From positions 7,316,001-7,380,000 of the forward strand of contig NZ_CP045178.1 of NCBI RefSeq assembly GCF_009296025.1: a stretch of 64,000 nt of DNA, written 5' to 3'. Under the pieces are notes generated by a model. That model searched no databases. It worked only from the letters and a program-made list of their open reading frames with translations, and was not told where the DNA came from. Positions 35,031 to 43,472 of the stretch are shown here, in pieces. This DNA comes from Streptomyces tsukubensis. Its GTDB lineage: Bacteria > Actinomycetota > Actinomycetes > Streptomycetales > Streptomycetaceae. How positions within the stretch are numbered: the stretch's first letter is position 1; each line of letters opens with the position of its first letter. Both the position numbers and the translations under genes were made by a program.

Positions 35031-35309
35031 GAGTGCGGGGGCTGTAGGCGCGGGCGGCCGAGGCATCCCTCGGCGCCTCGGCCAGACACGTCGACTCGGT
35101 CCCTCGGCGCCTCGGCGGGACACGTCGACTCGGCGCCGGAGCCGGATCCCCGCTCCTCAACCGGGCCCCCGCTCCTCAACCGGACCCCCGCTCCTCAACC
35201 GGAGCCCGTCGTCTCCACAACCGGGGGCCGTCCCCTGATCCGAAGCCGTCCCCTTGACCTGGGGTCGTCCCCTTGGCTCGGGGCCTTCCCCTTGACCCGG
35301 GCCGGGTGT
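35031..35309. repeat. Degenerate tandem repeats between convergent genes
   Basis: Low-complexity DNA with no gene. CCTCGGCGCCTCGGC-type units with ACACGTCGACTCGG are duplicated (35068-35135), then CCCCGCTCCTCAACCGG occurs three times (about 35151-35199), followed by CCGTCCCCTTGA-like units to about 35300. Confidence 0.75.
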
Positions 35310-35690
35310 TCAACTCGGGGCAGGGTGTCCGCCGCGGGGCGTCCACCACTCGACGAGCCCCCACACCCCGAGGGCGAGCGCGGCCGCGGCCACGAGCGCC
35401 GCGGCCCAGGGGCGGTGCACCCGGCGTGTGGTCAGTGTCCAGGCGAGAAGCGGAACGAGGGCGCCGCCGAGCGCGACGAGCGGCAGATCGACGTAGAGCA
35501 CGCTCAGATCGCGGGCCTCGTCCTCGAATCCGCCATCGATACTCGGCGCGGCCAGCGGAGCCCAGACGAGCGCCGCGGTCGTCGCGCCCAGACCGGCGAG
35601 GAGACACCCCACGGCCCCCCTGGTCGTCGGGCGCATGCCCGTGGGCTGCCCTGCGGTGCTTCCGGCCTGACCCGTGGTTCTTCTGCTCAT
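35310..35690 (-). CDS. Small integral membrane protein of unknown function
   Basis: A 126-aa protein with a hydrophilic Thr/Gly-rich N-terminus (about 25 residues) and three likely membrane helices (GAVGCLLAGLGATTAALVWA, LPLVALGGALVPLLAW, AALVAAAALALGVWGLVEW). No motif is recognised. It is 62 bp downstream of the TetR gene on the same strand and could be co-transcribed with it; a regulator-membrane protein pair of this type is sometimes a small efflux or sensor unit, but nothing supports that here. Confidence 0.6.
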   Translation of the reverse strand: MSRRTTGQAGSTAGQPTGMRPTTRGAVGCLLAGLGATTAALVWAPLAAPSIDGGFEDEARDLSVLYVDLPLVALGGALVPLLAWTLTTRRVHRPWAAALVAAAALALGVWGLVEWWTPRGGHPAPS

Positions 35691-35752
35691 GCTCGCGTCA
35701 GACGCGGCGGCGCGGCGCGCGGTTCCGGGGACCGCGCGAGGACACGGGGCGG

Positions 35753-36373
35753 TCAGCGCGCCGTCGCGGTGAGTGCGGAGCGGTCGAGGCCCAACTCCCT
35801 GGCGAGCGCGTCATCGACCCATCCCTGCATCAGCGTCCTCGACACGGTGCTCTCGTACGCCGTGAACTGCACAGCGAAACCGTCGAGCAGCGCCGTGAGA
35901 CGCAGCGCCGCGCCCACCGGGTCCTGGCAGTGGAACTCTCCCGCGGCTGCGCCCTGCGCCATGACCTCGGCGAGCGCCGCCTTCCACTCGCCGTCCAGCC
36001 CGCGTGCCACCTCACGCAGCGCCGGCTCACGCAGCGAGACGGCCCAGCCCTCTATCCACAGCCGCCAGCCCTTGGCCGTACCGGTCGGCGCGTACCACCG
36101 TACGGCGGCCCGGAGCCTGCGTACCGCTGTCGTGCGGCGGCCGAGCAGCTTTCGCAGATGGACGAGGTCCGCCTCGGCCGCGTACGCGAACGCCGCGGCC
36201 ACCAGCTTCTCCTTCGTCGCGAAGTGGTAGAGGACCAGGGCGTTGCTCACGCCGAGCGCCGCCGCGACATCGGCGACACGCAGCGCGGCCACACCACGCT
36301 GCTGGATCTGTTCGACGGCTGCGCCGAGCAGCTCCTCGCGCCGCTGCGCCACACTCAACCGGACTCTGGCCAC
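35753..36373 (-). CDS. TetR family transcriptional regulator
   Basis: A 206-aa TetR repressor. The N-terminal helix-turn-helix is RREELLGAAVEQIQQRGVAALRVADVAAALGVSNALVLYHFATKEKLVAAAF; the C-terminal ligand domain (60-206) is helical with no recognisable specificity. It lies immediately downstream of the dehydrogenase/decarboxylase pair on the same strand (92 bp). A palindromic site of TetR-operator type occurs at 39374-39393, just upstream of that pair, so it probably controls them. Confidence 0.9.
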   Translation of the reverse strand: MARVRLSVAQRREELLGAAVEQIQQRGVAALRVADVAAALGVSNALVLYHFATKEKLVAAAFAYAAEADLVHLRKLLGRRTTAVRRLRAAVRWYAPTGTAKGWRLWIEGWAVSLREPALREVARGLDGEWKAALAEVMAQGAAAGEFHCQDPVGAALRLTALLDGFAVQFTAYESTVSRTLMQGWVDDALARELGLDRSALTATAR

Positions 36374-36465
36374 CGGCTCACCCTACACACGCCGTGGAGC
36401 CCGGCGCCCCGCTCACCTGCGACGGACGCGGCCCGTGAGCACCTGTCAGGGGCGACGGCCGCAAC

Positions 36466-37695
36466 TCACCTGTACCAGCCGAAACGTTCGGCGATACGGG
36501 GCAGCCGGTCGGCGACGACGGCGTGCGCGGCCTCGCGGGGCGTGGACCCCTCGGAGTCCGCCCGCGCCAACATCAGATCGACCAGCGCGCGCATCGACGC
36601 GCGCGTGTACGCGAAGGAGTCCTCAGCCGTGGGCGCGATGTCACCGAAGAGGACCCACCACCACCAGGCGTTGGTCCCCGAGTTGACGACGACATCGGGC
36701 AGGACGACGACACCGCGCCGGGTCAGCAGCGCCTCCGCCTCGGGCAGTACCGGCATGTTGGCCGCCTCGACTATCCAGCGTGCGGTGATCGCCTCCTGCC
36801 CCTTCGCGTCGATCGCGTACGAGACGGCCGCGGGCACCAGGACCTCGGCGTCGGCGGAGAGCCAGGCGTCACCGGGCAGTTCGGCGTCGCCGGGGCGCAG
36901 CGCCGCGCGGTTCACCGCCCCGTGCCCGTCCCGCGCCGCGAGGAGGGCCTCCACGTCGAGCCCCGCAGGGTTGGCGATCGTCCCTTTGATGTCGGCGACG
37001 GCGACGACGAGCAGCCCGGCGCGGGAGAGGAAGCGAGCGGTGGCCCCGCCCATGGTGCCGAGCCCCTGTACCGAGACGCGCGTACCCGTGTGCGGCACTC
37101 CCGCCCGGTCGAGAGCGGCGAGCACCGCCTCGGCGACTCCGCAGCCGCCGACCAGTTCATCGAGGCCGATGCCGTCCACGTCGACCGCGAAGGCGTCGGC
37201 GAGCCGCTGCCTGGCGGCGGCCTCGTCGTCGAGCAGCGGGTAGACGGCCTGGATCGACGAGACGAGACCGGCCTCGGCCGCCGCCCTGTCCACCAGGTCC
37301 TGGGTCAGGCCGAGGTCCTCGCCCATCGTCCAGAACGTCTCGATGTGCGGGCGCATCGCGCGCAGGTAGCGCACCAGCACGCCGTACGCCTCGGGGTCGC
37401 GGGGATCGCAGTCGATACCGCCCTTCGCACCGCCCAGCGGGATGTAACGCCCCTCCGGGTTGTAGTGCAGGGCCTCCTTCATCGTCATGCCGCGCGCCAG
37501 CCCCGTGACCTCGGGCAGCGTGCAGCCGGGCCGCATGCGCAGCCCTCCGCTGGATACGCCCCGCACCAGCCGGTCCACGACGAGGAAGCCCTGACGTCCC
37601 GTCACGTGGTCGGTCCAGGTCAGCGATATCAAGGGCGGTGCGGGGGAGGGCTCGTGGGCGGTCGCGCGTGCGGGGGCGGTCTCGGCGGTGGTCAT
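36466..37695 (-). CDS. Glu/Leu/Phe/Val dehydrogenase family protein
   Basis: A 409-aa NAD(P)-dependent amino-acid dehydrogenase. The catalytic Lys is in PLGGAKGGIDCDP and the earlier substrate Lys in ARGMTMKEALHY; the Rossmann motif is QGLGTMGGATARFL. The C-terminal DVVVNSGTNAWWWWVLFGD is unusual, with four Trp in a row. It should oxidatively deaminate an amino acid to its 2-oxo acid, or work in reverse. It overlaps the decarboxylase gene by 4 nt (ATGA), and the two together would turn an amino acid into an aldehyde plus CO2 and ammonia. Confidence 0.88.
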   Translation of the reverse strand: MTTAETAPARATAHEPSPAPPLISLTWTDHVTGRQGFLVVDRLVRGVSSGGLRMRPGCTLPEVTGLARGMTMKEALHYNPEGRYIPLGGAKGGIDCDPRDPEAYGVLVRYLRAMRPHIETFWTMGEDLGLTQDLVDRAAAEAGLVSSIQAVYPLLDDEAAARQRLADAFAVDVDGIGLDELVGGCGVAEAVLAALDRAGVPHTGTRVSVQGLGTMGGATARFLSRAGLLVVAVADIKGTIANPAGLDVEALLAARDGHGAVNRAALRPGDAELPGDAWLSADAEVLVPAAVSYAIDAKGQEAITARWIVEAANMPVLPEAEALLTRRGVVVLPDVVVNSGTNAWWWWVLFGDIAPTAEDSFAYTRASMRALVDLMLARADSEGSTPREAAHAVVADRLPRIAERFGWYR

Positions 37696-39329
37696 CGAAG
37701 AGTCTCCTCGGGAACGGTGATGAGGGTGGGGCCTGAGGTGGTGAGGGCCGTGGTGAGCGCCGCACGGAACTCCTCGGGGTCCGCCGCGTGAGCCCCGTGT
37801 CCGCCATGGGCGCGCGCCAGCGCGGGCAGGTCGAGCGGGGCGAGGTCCACGGCGTGCGGGGTGTCGCCCCTGGCCGCCATCCCGTCGCGGATCTCGCCGT
37901 ATCCGCCGTTGTCGAAGACGATCACGGGCAGCGGAAGCCCCGCCTGCGCCGCGGTGGCCAGTTCCTGGGAGGTGAACTGGAAGCCGCCGTCGCCGCTCAG
38001 CGCCACCACCTGCCGGTCGGGACAGGCGCTCAGCGCGCCGATCGCCGCGGGCAGCGCGTAACCGAGGGTGCCGAAGCCGGTCGGGTGCAGGTAGCGGCCC
38101 TCGGGGCCGAGCGGGAGGTGGGGGAGCGCCCCGTAGTAGCAGCACTGGGCGCTGTCGGAGGTGAGCACGGCGTCGTCGGCCAGCACCTCCCGTAGTACCC
38201 GCAGATACGGGAGCCAGCGTGCGTCGCGGGTGGAGGTCTCCGCGTCCCGGGCGGCCCGCACCGAGGCCACCTCCTTCGCGGCGCCCGCACGGCGCTTCTC
38301 CGTCCCCGCCGGAGTGCGTACGGCGGTGAGCAGTGCCCCGGCCGTGGCGACGGCGTCACCGACCAGCGCCACCTCGGCGGCGGGGCCCGAGTACATCTGG
38401 TCGGGGTCGATGTCGGCCCTGATCAGACCGGTGAGCGGGGGAGGGGCGGACCACAGATCGGATTCGGCCAGTTCGGTGCCGACGGCGAGTACCGCGTCCC
38501 GGTCGGAGAGCCACTTCCGCACGGCGGGGCTGTGCAGGGAGACGCCGAGCGACAGCGGGTGGGTCTCGGCCACAACTCCCTTGCCGTTGGCGGACGTCAC
38601 CACGGGTGCGTCCAACTCCTCGGCGAGCGCGAGACAGGCCTCGGCAGCCTCCCTGGAGCCGCCGCCGAGGATCAGCGCGGGGTGCGTGGCCCCCCGCAGC
38701 AGCGCCGCCGCCCGCTCCAGCGCGACGGGCTCGGGCACGGCCGCGCCGAGCGCGGGGGCGAGGCGTACGGGCCCCGCGGGCTCCGCCGCCTCCAGCAGGT
38801 CGAGCGGTATCTCGATGTGGACGGGGCGCGGCCTCCCGCCGCCGAAGAGCGCGAAGGCGCGGGCGACGGCCGTACCGATCTCCTCGACCGTGGAGACCCG
38901 GTGGCTGAAGGCGGTCACCTGGCGCAGTGCCTCCGTCTGGCTGCGCATCTCGTGCAGGAGACCGTTCTGGAGCCGGGGGTGGCGCAGGGGCATGCCCGGC
39001 GAGATCACGAGGAGCGGCACACTGTCCGAGTGGGCCTGCCCGACGGCCGCGGCCACGTTCAGCAGCGCGGGCCCCGTCGTCGTGATCACCACACCCGGGC
39101 GGCCGGTCAGCCGCGCGTAGGCGTCCGCCGCGTAACCGGCGCCCTGCTCGTGGCGGGGTGCGAGGTGCGCGATGCCGTGGGCCGTGAGGTGACGGTAGAT
39201 CTCCAGGTTGTGGGTGCCAGGGATGCCGAAGGCCTGCGTCACCCCGTGCGCGGCGAGCGACCGGACGACCGCGGCGCCGCCCGTCACCGCCGGTGAAGTC
39301 GCTGTCCGAGCGGTCAAGAGGCCTCCCAT
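37692..39329 (-). CDS. Thiamine-diphosphate-dependent 2-oxoacid decarboxylase (5-guanidino-2-oxopentanoate decarboxylase-like)
   Basis: A 545-aa enzyme of the acetolactate-synthase-like ThDP family. The activating Glu is in APRHEQGAGYAADAYARLTG near residue 60, and the ThDP-Mg motif is SGDGGFQFTSQELATAAQAG...FDNGGYGEIRDG near 455-495. It most resembles the 5-guanidino-2-oxopentanoate decarboxylases of the arginine transaminase route, an assignment from sequence feel rather than a search. Coupling to an amino-acid dehydrogenase fits decarboxylation of a 2-oxo acid. The ATG at 39329 lies 45 bp downstream of the TetR-type palindrome. Confidence 0.82.
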   Translation of the reverse strand: MGGLLTARTATSPAVTGGAAVVRSLAAHGVTQAFGIPGTHNLEIYRHLTAHGIAHLAPRHEQGAGYAADAYARLTGRPGVVITTTGPALLNVAAAVGQAHSDSVPLLVISPGMPLRHPRLQNGLLHEMRSQTEALRQVTAFSHRVSTVEEIGTAVARAFALFGGGRPRPVHIEIPLDLLEAAEPAGPVRLAPALGAAVPEPVALERAAALLRGATHPALILGGGSREAAEACLALAEELDAPVVTSANGKGVVAETHPLSLGVSLHSPAVRKWLSDRDAVLAVGTELAESDLWSAPPPLTGLIRADIDPDQMYSGPAAEVALVGDAVATAGALLTAVRTPAGTEKRRAGAAKEVASVRAARDAETSTRDARWLPYLRVLREVLADDAVLTSDSAQCCYYGALPHLPLGPEGRYLHPTGFGTLGYALPAAIGALSACPDRQVVALSGDGGFQFTSQELATAAQAGLPLPVIVFDNGGYGEIRDGMAARGDTPHAVDLAPLDLPALARAHGGHGAHAADPEEFRAALTTALTTSGPTLITVPEETLR

Positions 39330-39373
39330 GCCGGGGCGGCGGGCCCGGTCCGACCGGGCGCCGCCGATAGTTT

Positions 39374-39393
39374 TACTGAACCGTCAGTCAGTA
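39374..39393. promoter_or_regulatory. TetR-type operator upstream of the decarboxylase gene
   Basis: TACTGAACCGTCAGTCAGTA contains a perfect outer repeat TACTGA/TCAGTA and a nested ACTGA-ACCG-TCAGT. It is just upstream of the decarboxylase-dehydrogenase-TetR run and has the usual TetR operator form. Confidence 0.65.
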
Positions 39394-39931
39394 TCGGGAG
39401 GTCGTGCCGACTCTGTCAATCAGCCTTGAACCGCCGGGCACCCTCTTCGTCCCCTCCCCGCCCACCCGCACCCCCCTCGCTCTCCTTGGTCCCTCCCGTG
39501 CCCCCCCACCCCCTGGCCCTCCGGTGCCCACCCTTGGTCCCTCCCGTGGCTCCACCCTTGGTCCTCCTTGGGTCGAGCCCGTCCTCGGCTACGAGTGCGG
39601 CGGGGATGACCCACGCGGAGCCGGGTGCGCCGGTCCGCGCGCCGCGAACCTCAGGCCGGAGAACGCGCGCCTGTTGCTGTGCGCCTCGCGCCGGGGCTGC
39701 CGGCCGGTCGGCGTGCCCCTCGCGCCGGAGACCGAGGGCCGGTCGCCAGGGCCCTCACCTCCACCTCTCCCGGCCTGATCGGACGGCCTGATCGGACGGC
39801 CTGATCGAACGGCATGGGCGGGGGCGGATGCCTCACGCGGTGTGACGCTGTCCACTTCCGGGCCGTCGCCCGAGGCGCCACCGCGCCCGGTGCTCATAAT
39901 GGAAGATCTGACCGAATCTTCAGGAGGCGCT
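39394..39931. repeat. Low-complexity intergenic DNA with tandem repeats
   Basis: No gene recognised. Pyrimidine-rich units (CCTTGGTCCCTCCCGTG-like) are repeated between about 39498 and 39565, and three 13-bp copies of CCTGATCGGACGG lie in tandem at 39774-39812. The AGGAGG at 39922-39927 is the ribosome-binding site of the next gene. Confidence 0.7.
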
Positions 39932-41161
39932 GTGACCGCTGCCCGATCTCTTAGCCACGGGCTCCGCTCGTTGCGGCCGGTGGCGTTCGGCGCGGACCCC
40001 TCGGGGGCCCGGATGAACCGTATTCGTCGGTCGCCCAATTTCGACACCGCGAGTGGCACCTTCCGCAACCCGGCAGGGCCCGATGCGGTGTCCGCGGTAT
40101 CGCGGCTTGAGTTCGCCAAGAACTTCTTCCGCAAGGAGGCACGGGCCGGACGCGCCCCCTCCGGCGTGATCCCTGTGTATCCGACCACCATCGCCGACCT
40201 GGTCCAACCCCCGGACGACGGACTCCGGTTCACCTGGATGGGACACTCCAGCGTGCTCACCGAGATCGACGGTGCCAGGGTCCTCTTCGACCCGGTGTGG
40301 GGTGAGCGGTGCTCCCCCTTCTCCTTCGCCGGGCCCAAGCGGCTGCATCCCGCGCCCGTGCCGCTCGCCGCGCTCGGCCCCGAACCCGTCGACGCCGTCG
40401 TCATCTCGCACGACCACTACGACCACCTCGACCTGCCCACCATCAAGGCGCTGGCCCGCACCGGCACGGTCTTCGCGGTCCCGCTGGGCGTGGGCGCACA
40501 CCTGGAGCACTGGGGCGTACCCGCCGACCGGGTGCGCGAACTGGACTGGCACGAGTCGACCGAGGTGGCGGGGCTGACCCTCACCGCGACCCCGGCACGG
40601 CACTTCTGCGGGCGCGGCCTGCGCAATCAGCAGCACACACTCTGGGCCTCCTGGTCCGTGGCGGGGCCCGAGCACCGGGTCTACCACAGCGGTGACACCG
40701 GCTACTTCCCCGGATTCCAGGAGATCGGCGCCACCTACGGCCCGTTCGACGTCACCATGGTCCAGATCGGCGCCTACAGCGAGTTCGTCCCGGCGGGCAG
40801 CCCGGACGGCAAGCCCGACCCCGGCCCGTGGCCGGACATCCACATGACGCCCGACGAGGGCATCCGCGCCCAGCTCGACCTCCAGGGCGGGCAGCCGGGC
40901 GGTGTGATGCTCCCGATCCACTGGGGCACCTTCAACCTCGCGGGCCACCCGTGGCACGAGCCGGCCGAGCGGATCATGCTCGCCGCACGGGAGGCGGGAC
41001 AGACCATCGCGGCGCCCCGGCCGGGCGAACCCTTCGAGCCGTCGCACCCGTCGAGCGTGTACCCGTGGTGGCGTGACGTGGCCCCGGTCCCGGCCGGCGG
41101 GTGGCCGTCCTGGCCGGCGCGGCAGACCTCACCTCGGCCGGACGTCGCGGCCGACCGGTAG
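39932..41161 (+). CDS. MBL-fold hydrolase, NAPE-PLD-like
   Basis: A 409-aa metallo-beta-lactamase-fold protein resembling NAPE-hydrolysing phospholipase D/UlaG-like hydrolases. The metal motif is SHDHYDHLD (HxHxDH), and further ligands lie in ARHFCGRG, YHSGDTGYF and LPIHWGTF. An N-terminal part of about 90 residues (NRIRRSPNFDTASGTFRNP...) is typical of the NAPE-PLD-like group in actinobacteria. It probably hydrolyses a phosphodiester or lactone; substrate unknown. The GTG at 39932 has AGGAGG 5 nt upstream; the longer frame lacks this. Confidence 0.85.
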   Translation: MTAARSLSHGLRSLRPVAFGADPSGARMNRIRRSPNFDTASGTFRNPAGPDAVSAVSRLEFAKNFFRKEARAGRAPSGVIPVYPTTIADLVQPPDDGLRFTWMGHSSVLTEIDGARVLFDPVWGERCSPFSFAGPKRLHPAPVPLAALGPEPVDAVVISHDHYDHLDLPTIKALARTGTVFAVPLGVGAHLEHWGVPADRVRELDWHESTEVAGLTLTATPARHFCGRGLRNQQHTLWASWSVAGPEHRVYHSGDTGYFPGFQEIGATYGPFDVTMVQIGAYSEFVPAGSPDGKPDPGPWPDIHMTPDEGIRAQLDLQGGQPGGVMLPIHWGTFNLAGHPWHEPAERIMLAAREAGQTIAAPRPGEPFEPSHPSSVYPWWRDVAPVPAGGWPSWPARQTSPRPDVAADR

Positions 41162-41507
41162 GAGCCCGGTCTTCCGTAGGGGCGCGCGGCGAGGGACCGG
41201 CACGCGGTGGGGACCGGTGGCTGTGCGCCGCACCGGCGAAGTGCGGGCCACCACCCGTACCGCACAGCGGCAAGCGGGTCTCCGCCCGAAGTCGCACAGC
41301 GGCAAGCGGGTCTCCGCCCGAAGTCGTACAGCGGTCTGCGGGTCCCGCTCGTACGGCCCTCACGGGGACGCGAGCCCTCGCCCGTGCGCCCCGCAGCGGT
41401 ATGCGGGTCTCTCCGCCCGTAGGCCCCGCCCCGCAGTGGGGGTGCGGACGGAGACCCGCACCCCCACTGCCCACGGCCCCGCCCGTGGTGACGGGGCCGG
41501 GCGGTGG
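41162..41507. repeat. 32-bp tandem repeats in an intergenic region
   Basis: Two perfect 32-bp copies (41261-41292 and 41293-41324) begin CGCACAGCGGCAAGCGGGTC, followed by a degenerate third copy from 41325. No gene is recognised; the rest is GC-rich with related CGGTATGCGGGTCTC-type fragments. Confidence 0.85.
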
Positions 41508-42677
41508 TCAGGCGGTACGCAGCGTCAGCCCGTAACGGTTGAGGATCTCATTGATCGGCTGGTGCCAAGTCTCGCCGCCGGTCGAGCAGTTGCCCCAGCC
41601 GCCCGAGGTGACGCCCTGCGCCTGGTCGCCGCTGATGAACGAGCCGCCGGAGTCGCCCGGCTCGGCGCACACGCTCGTCTTCGTCATCTCGTACACGGCG
41701 CCCTGCGCGTAGTTGACGGTCTCGTTGGTGGCGAGGACGTTGCCGCAGTGCCAGTGCGAGGTGGAGCCCGACCGGCAGATCGAGGTGCCGACGGGGGAGA
41801 CGGCCGAGCCGTGCACCAGCCGGTCGGGGATGGTGCCCCAGCCGAGCACGACCGGCTCGGTCCACCAGCCGTTGCCGACACTCACCCAGGCGTAGTCGTT
41901 GCCGGGGAACGACGACCCCTGGAACGATCCGACGGCGGAACCGTCCCAGCCGCTGACCGACGCGCCCGCCTGGCCGCAGTGGCCCGCGGTGACGAAGCCG
42001 CCGTTGACGGAGAAGCCGATGGAACACCGGACGTTCCCGGTGTAGTACGGGTCGCCGCCCACGGTCCCCGCGGCGAAGGTCCTGGGCTTGCCGCCGGTCT
42101 CCTCGACGGTGACGGGACCGGCCTCGCGGGCGTCGGCGACGAACCGGCGGACCCTCGTGTCGTCCCTCTGCTCGGCGACGACGTTCACCACGACCTTGTT
42201 GGTCTTCGGGTCCACATGCCAGCTGCTGACACCGGCGGGGGCCGACATCCGGTCGAGGCGCGCCTTGGCCGCGTCGAGCTGCCGGGCGGTGTGGGCCACC
42301 TTCTTCACCGCGGCGCCCGTGGCCCGCACGGCTGCGGAGTCGCCGCCGTCCGTGACGGCGACGGTGAGGCGTTGGCTCTTCGCGTCGAACCACGAGCCGC
42401 CGAAAGAGGCTCCGGCGGCGCGCTTCGCCTTGGCTTCGACGCTCCGTGCGGTCGCCTCCGCGGCCAGTCGCGTCCTCGCCTGCCGCTCCGTCAGACCGAG
42501 GTCCGTGCGCATGGCTGATATCAGCCCCTCGGAAGCGGGCGCCGCCGTGGCCGAGCGCGGTGCGGAGCCGGCCTGCGGCGAGTCGGCGGCCGAGGCGGGG
42601 ACGAGTCCGGCGGTGGCCCAGGTCGCGACGAGCAGGAGAGTGGACAGGCCGGTGCGCATCACTGTCGTACGTCTCAA
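41508..42677 (-). CDS. S1 family serine protease, streptogrisin-like, with propeptide
   Basis: A 389-aa secreted chymotrypsin-fold protease of the streptogrisin/alpha-lytic family. A signal peptide ends near AGLVPASAA; a pro-region of about 160 residues (alpha-lytic propeptide type) acts as folding chaperone; the mature enzyme begins near residue 200. The triad is His in TAGHCG, Asp in GNDYAWV, and Ser in EPGDSGGSF, with disulphide Cys pairs. The TTG at 42677 was chosen because GAAGGG lies upstream and gives a compact basic N-region; an ATG at 42659 or a TTG at 42710 are alternatives. Confidence 0.92.
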   Translation of the reverse strand: MRRTTVMRTGLSTLLLVATWATAGLVPASAADSPQAGSAPRSATAAPASEGLISAMRTDLGLTERQARTRLAAEATARSVEAKAKRAAGASFGGSWFDAKSQRLTVAVTDGGDSAAVRATGAAVKKVAHTARQLDAAKARLDRMSAPAGVSSWHVDPKTNKVVVNVVAEQRDDTRVRRFVADAREAGPVTVEETGGKPRTFAAGTVGGDPYYTGNVRCSIGFSVNGGFVTAGHCGQAGASVSGWDGSAVGSFQGSSFPGNDYAWVSVGNGWWTEPVVLGWGTIPDRLVHGSAVSPVGTSICRSGSTSHWHCGNVLATNETVNYAQGAVYEMTKTSVCAEPGDSGGSFISGDQAQGVTSGGWGNCSTGGETWHQPINEILNRYGLTLRTA

Positions 42678-43101
42678 GGAATTCAGCCCTTCTGTTGTTC
42701 CAGTCTTCAAGGGGGGTGGAACAGCAGACGCCCGGAAGCCGTACCTGTCGGAGAGCGCTCCCAGAACGTGCCTGCGGGGAATCTAGCCGAGGTTGATATC
42801 AGGGGCATGACAAGTATCGGCCGTTCGTTGGTGCCCCGGCCGTCCCTTGACGCCCCATCTGTTCCCGCGCGTCCCGGCAGTTCTCTCGCGCCCCGGCTGT
42901 TCCCGATCGCTTCTCGCTGATTCGGTCAACCGTCCCCGCCGTCCCCGCCGTCCCCGCCTCCGCGGCCCCCTCCCGCGCCTCCGGCTCCCGAGATCCCCGG
43001 AAGGGGTCCTGTCCACTGCCCGCCCGCTGTCCGCTGTCCGCTGTCCACGCCACGCCGTTCGCTGTCCCCGCCCCGCCGTCCGCTGTCCACGCCTCGCCGT
43101 C
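42678..43101. repeat. Low-complexity intergenic DNA upstream of the protease
   Basis: No gene recognised. It contains CCGTCCCCGCCGTCCCCGCC-type units near 42928-42956 and GTCCGCTGTCCGCTGTCC-type units near 43023-43090, both tandem and degenerate. Confidence 0.7.
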
Positions 43102-43115
43102 CGCATGCGTATGAA
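43102..43115. promoter_or_regulatory. Weak LacI-type operator near the transporter gene
   Basis: CGCATGCGTATGAA matches 12 of 14 bases of the palindrome TGCATGCGTATGCA found twice more in the locus. Confidence 0.4.
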
Positions 43116-43267
43116 TAGCCTCTGCCGTGCTGTCGTCCGTCGTGGGGTGGCGCTCCGTCAGGGGTGTGCCCACGGGGAAGCCGTCCTGCGCCAGCCGTTC
43201 GCGACGCGGTTTTGTCGTTGGCCGGATGTTGACGGCTCGGCGGCCTGACGTTAGCTTGACCACATCA

Positions 43268-43281
43268 TGCATACGCATGCA
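43268..43281. promoter_or_regulatory. LacI-type operator upstream of the MHS transporter
   Basis: TGCATACGCATGCA is one base from a perfect 14-bp palindrome and matches the site at 51612-51625. It lies 191 bp before the transporter ATG. Confidence 0.6.
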
Positions 43282-43472
43282 TGACGGAGCGGCCAGCTTC
43301 GCGGACAGCCGGACCACAACGCGCCGGCATACCGTCCTCGGACCGGCCGACTGCGGCACGGCGCCGCGCGCGGTCTCCGCCGCACCGCGCGATCCCTCCC
43401 GTACGGCACTGGGACGACTCCGTGCCTGGACCGCGCGATACCGCCCGTCCATACCCCGAAGGGGGAACAACG

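Noticed and set aside
37692..39329. Acetolactate synthase large subunit for branched-chain amino acids
   Set aside because: No small subunit gene or ilvC is adjacent, and the partner is an amino-acid dehydrogenase under a TetR operator.
41261..41340. CRISPR array
   Set aside because: The 32-bp copies are directly adjacent with no spacers, and no cas genes are present.
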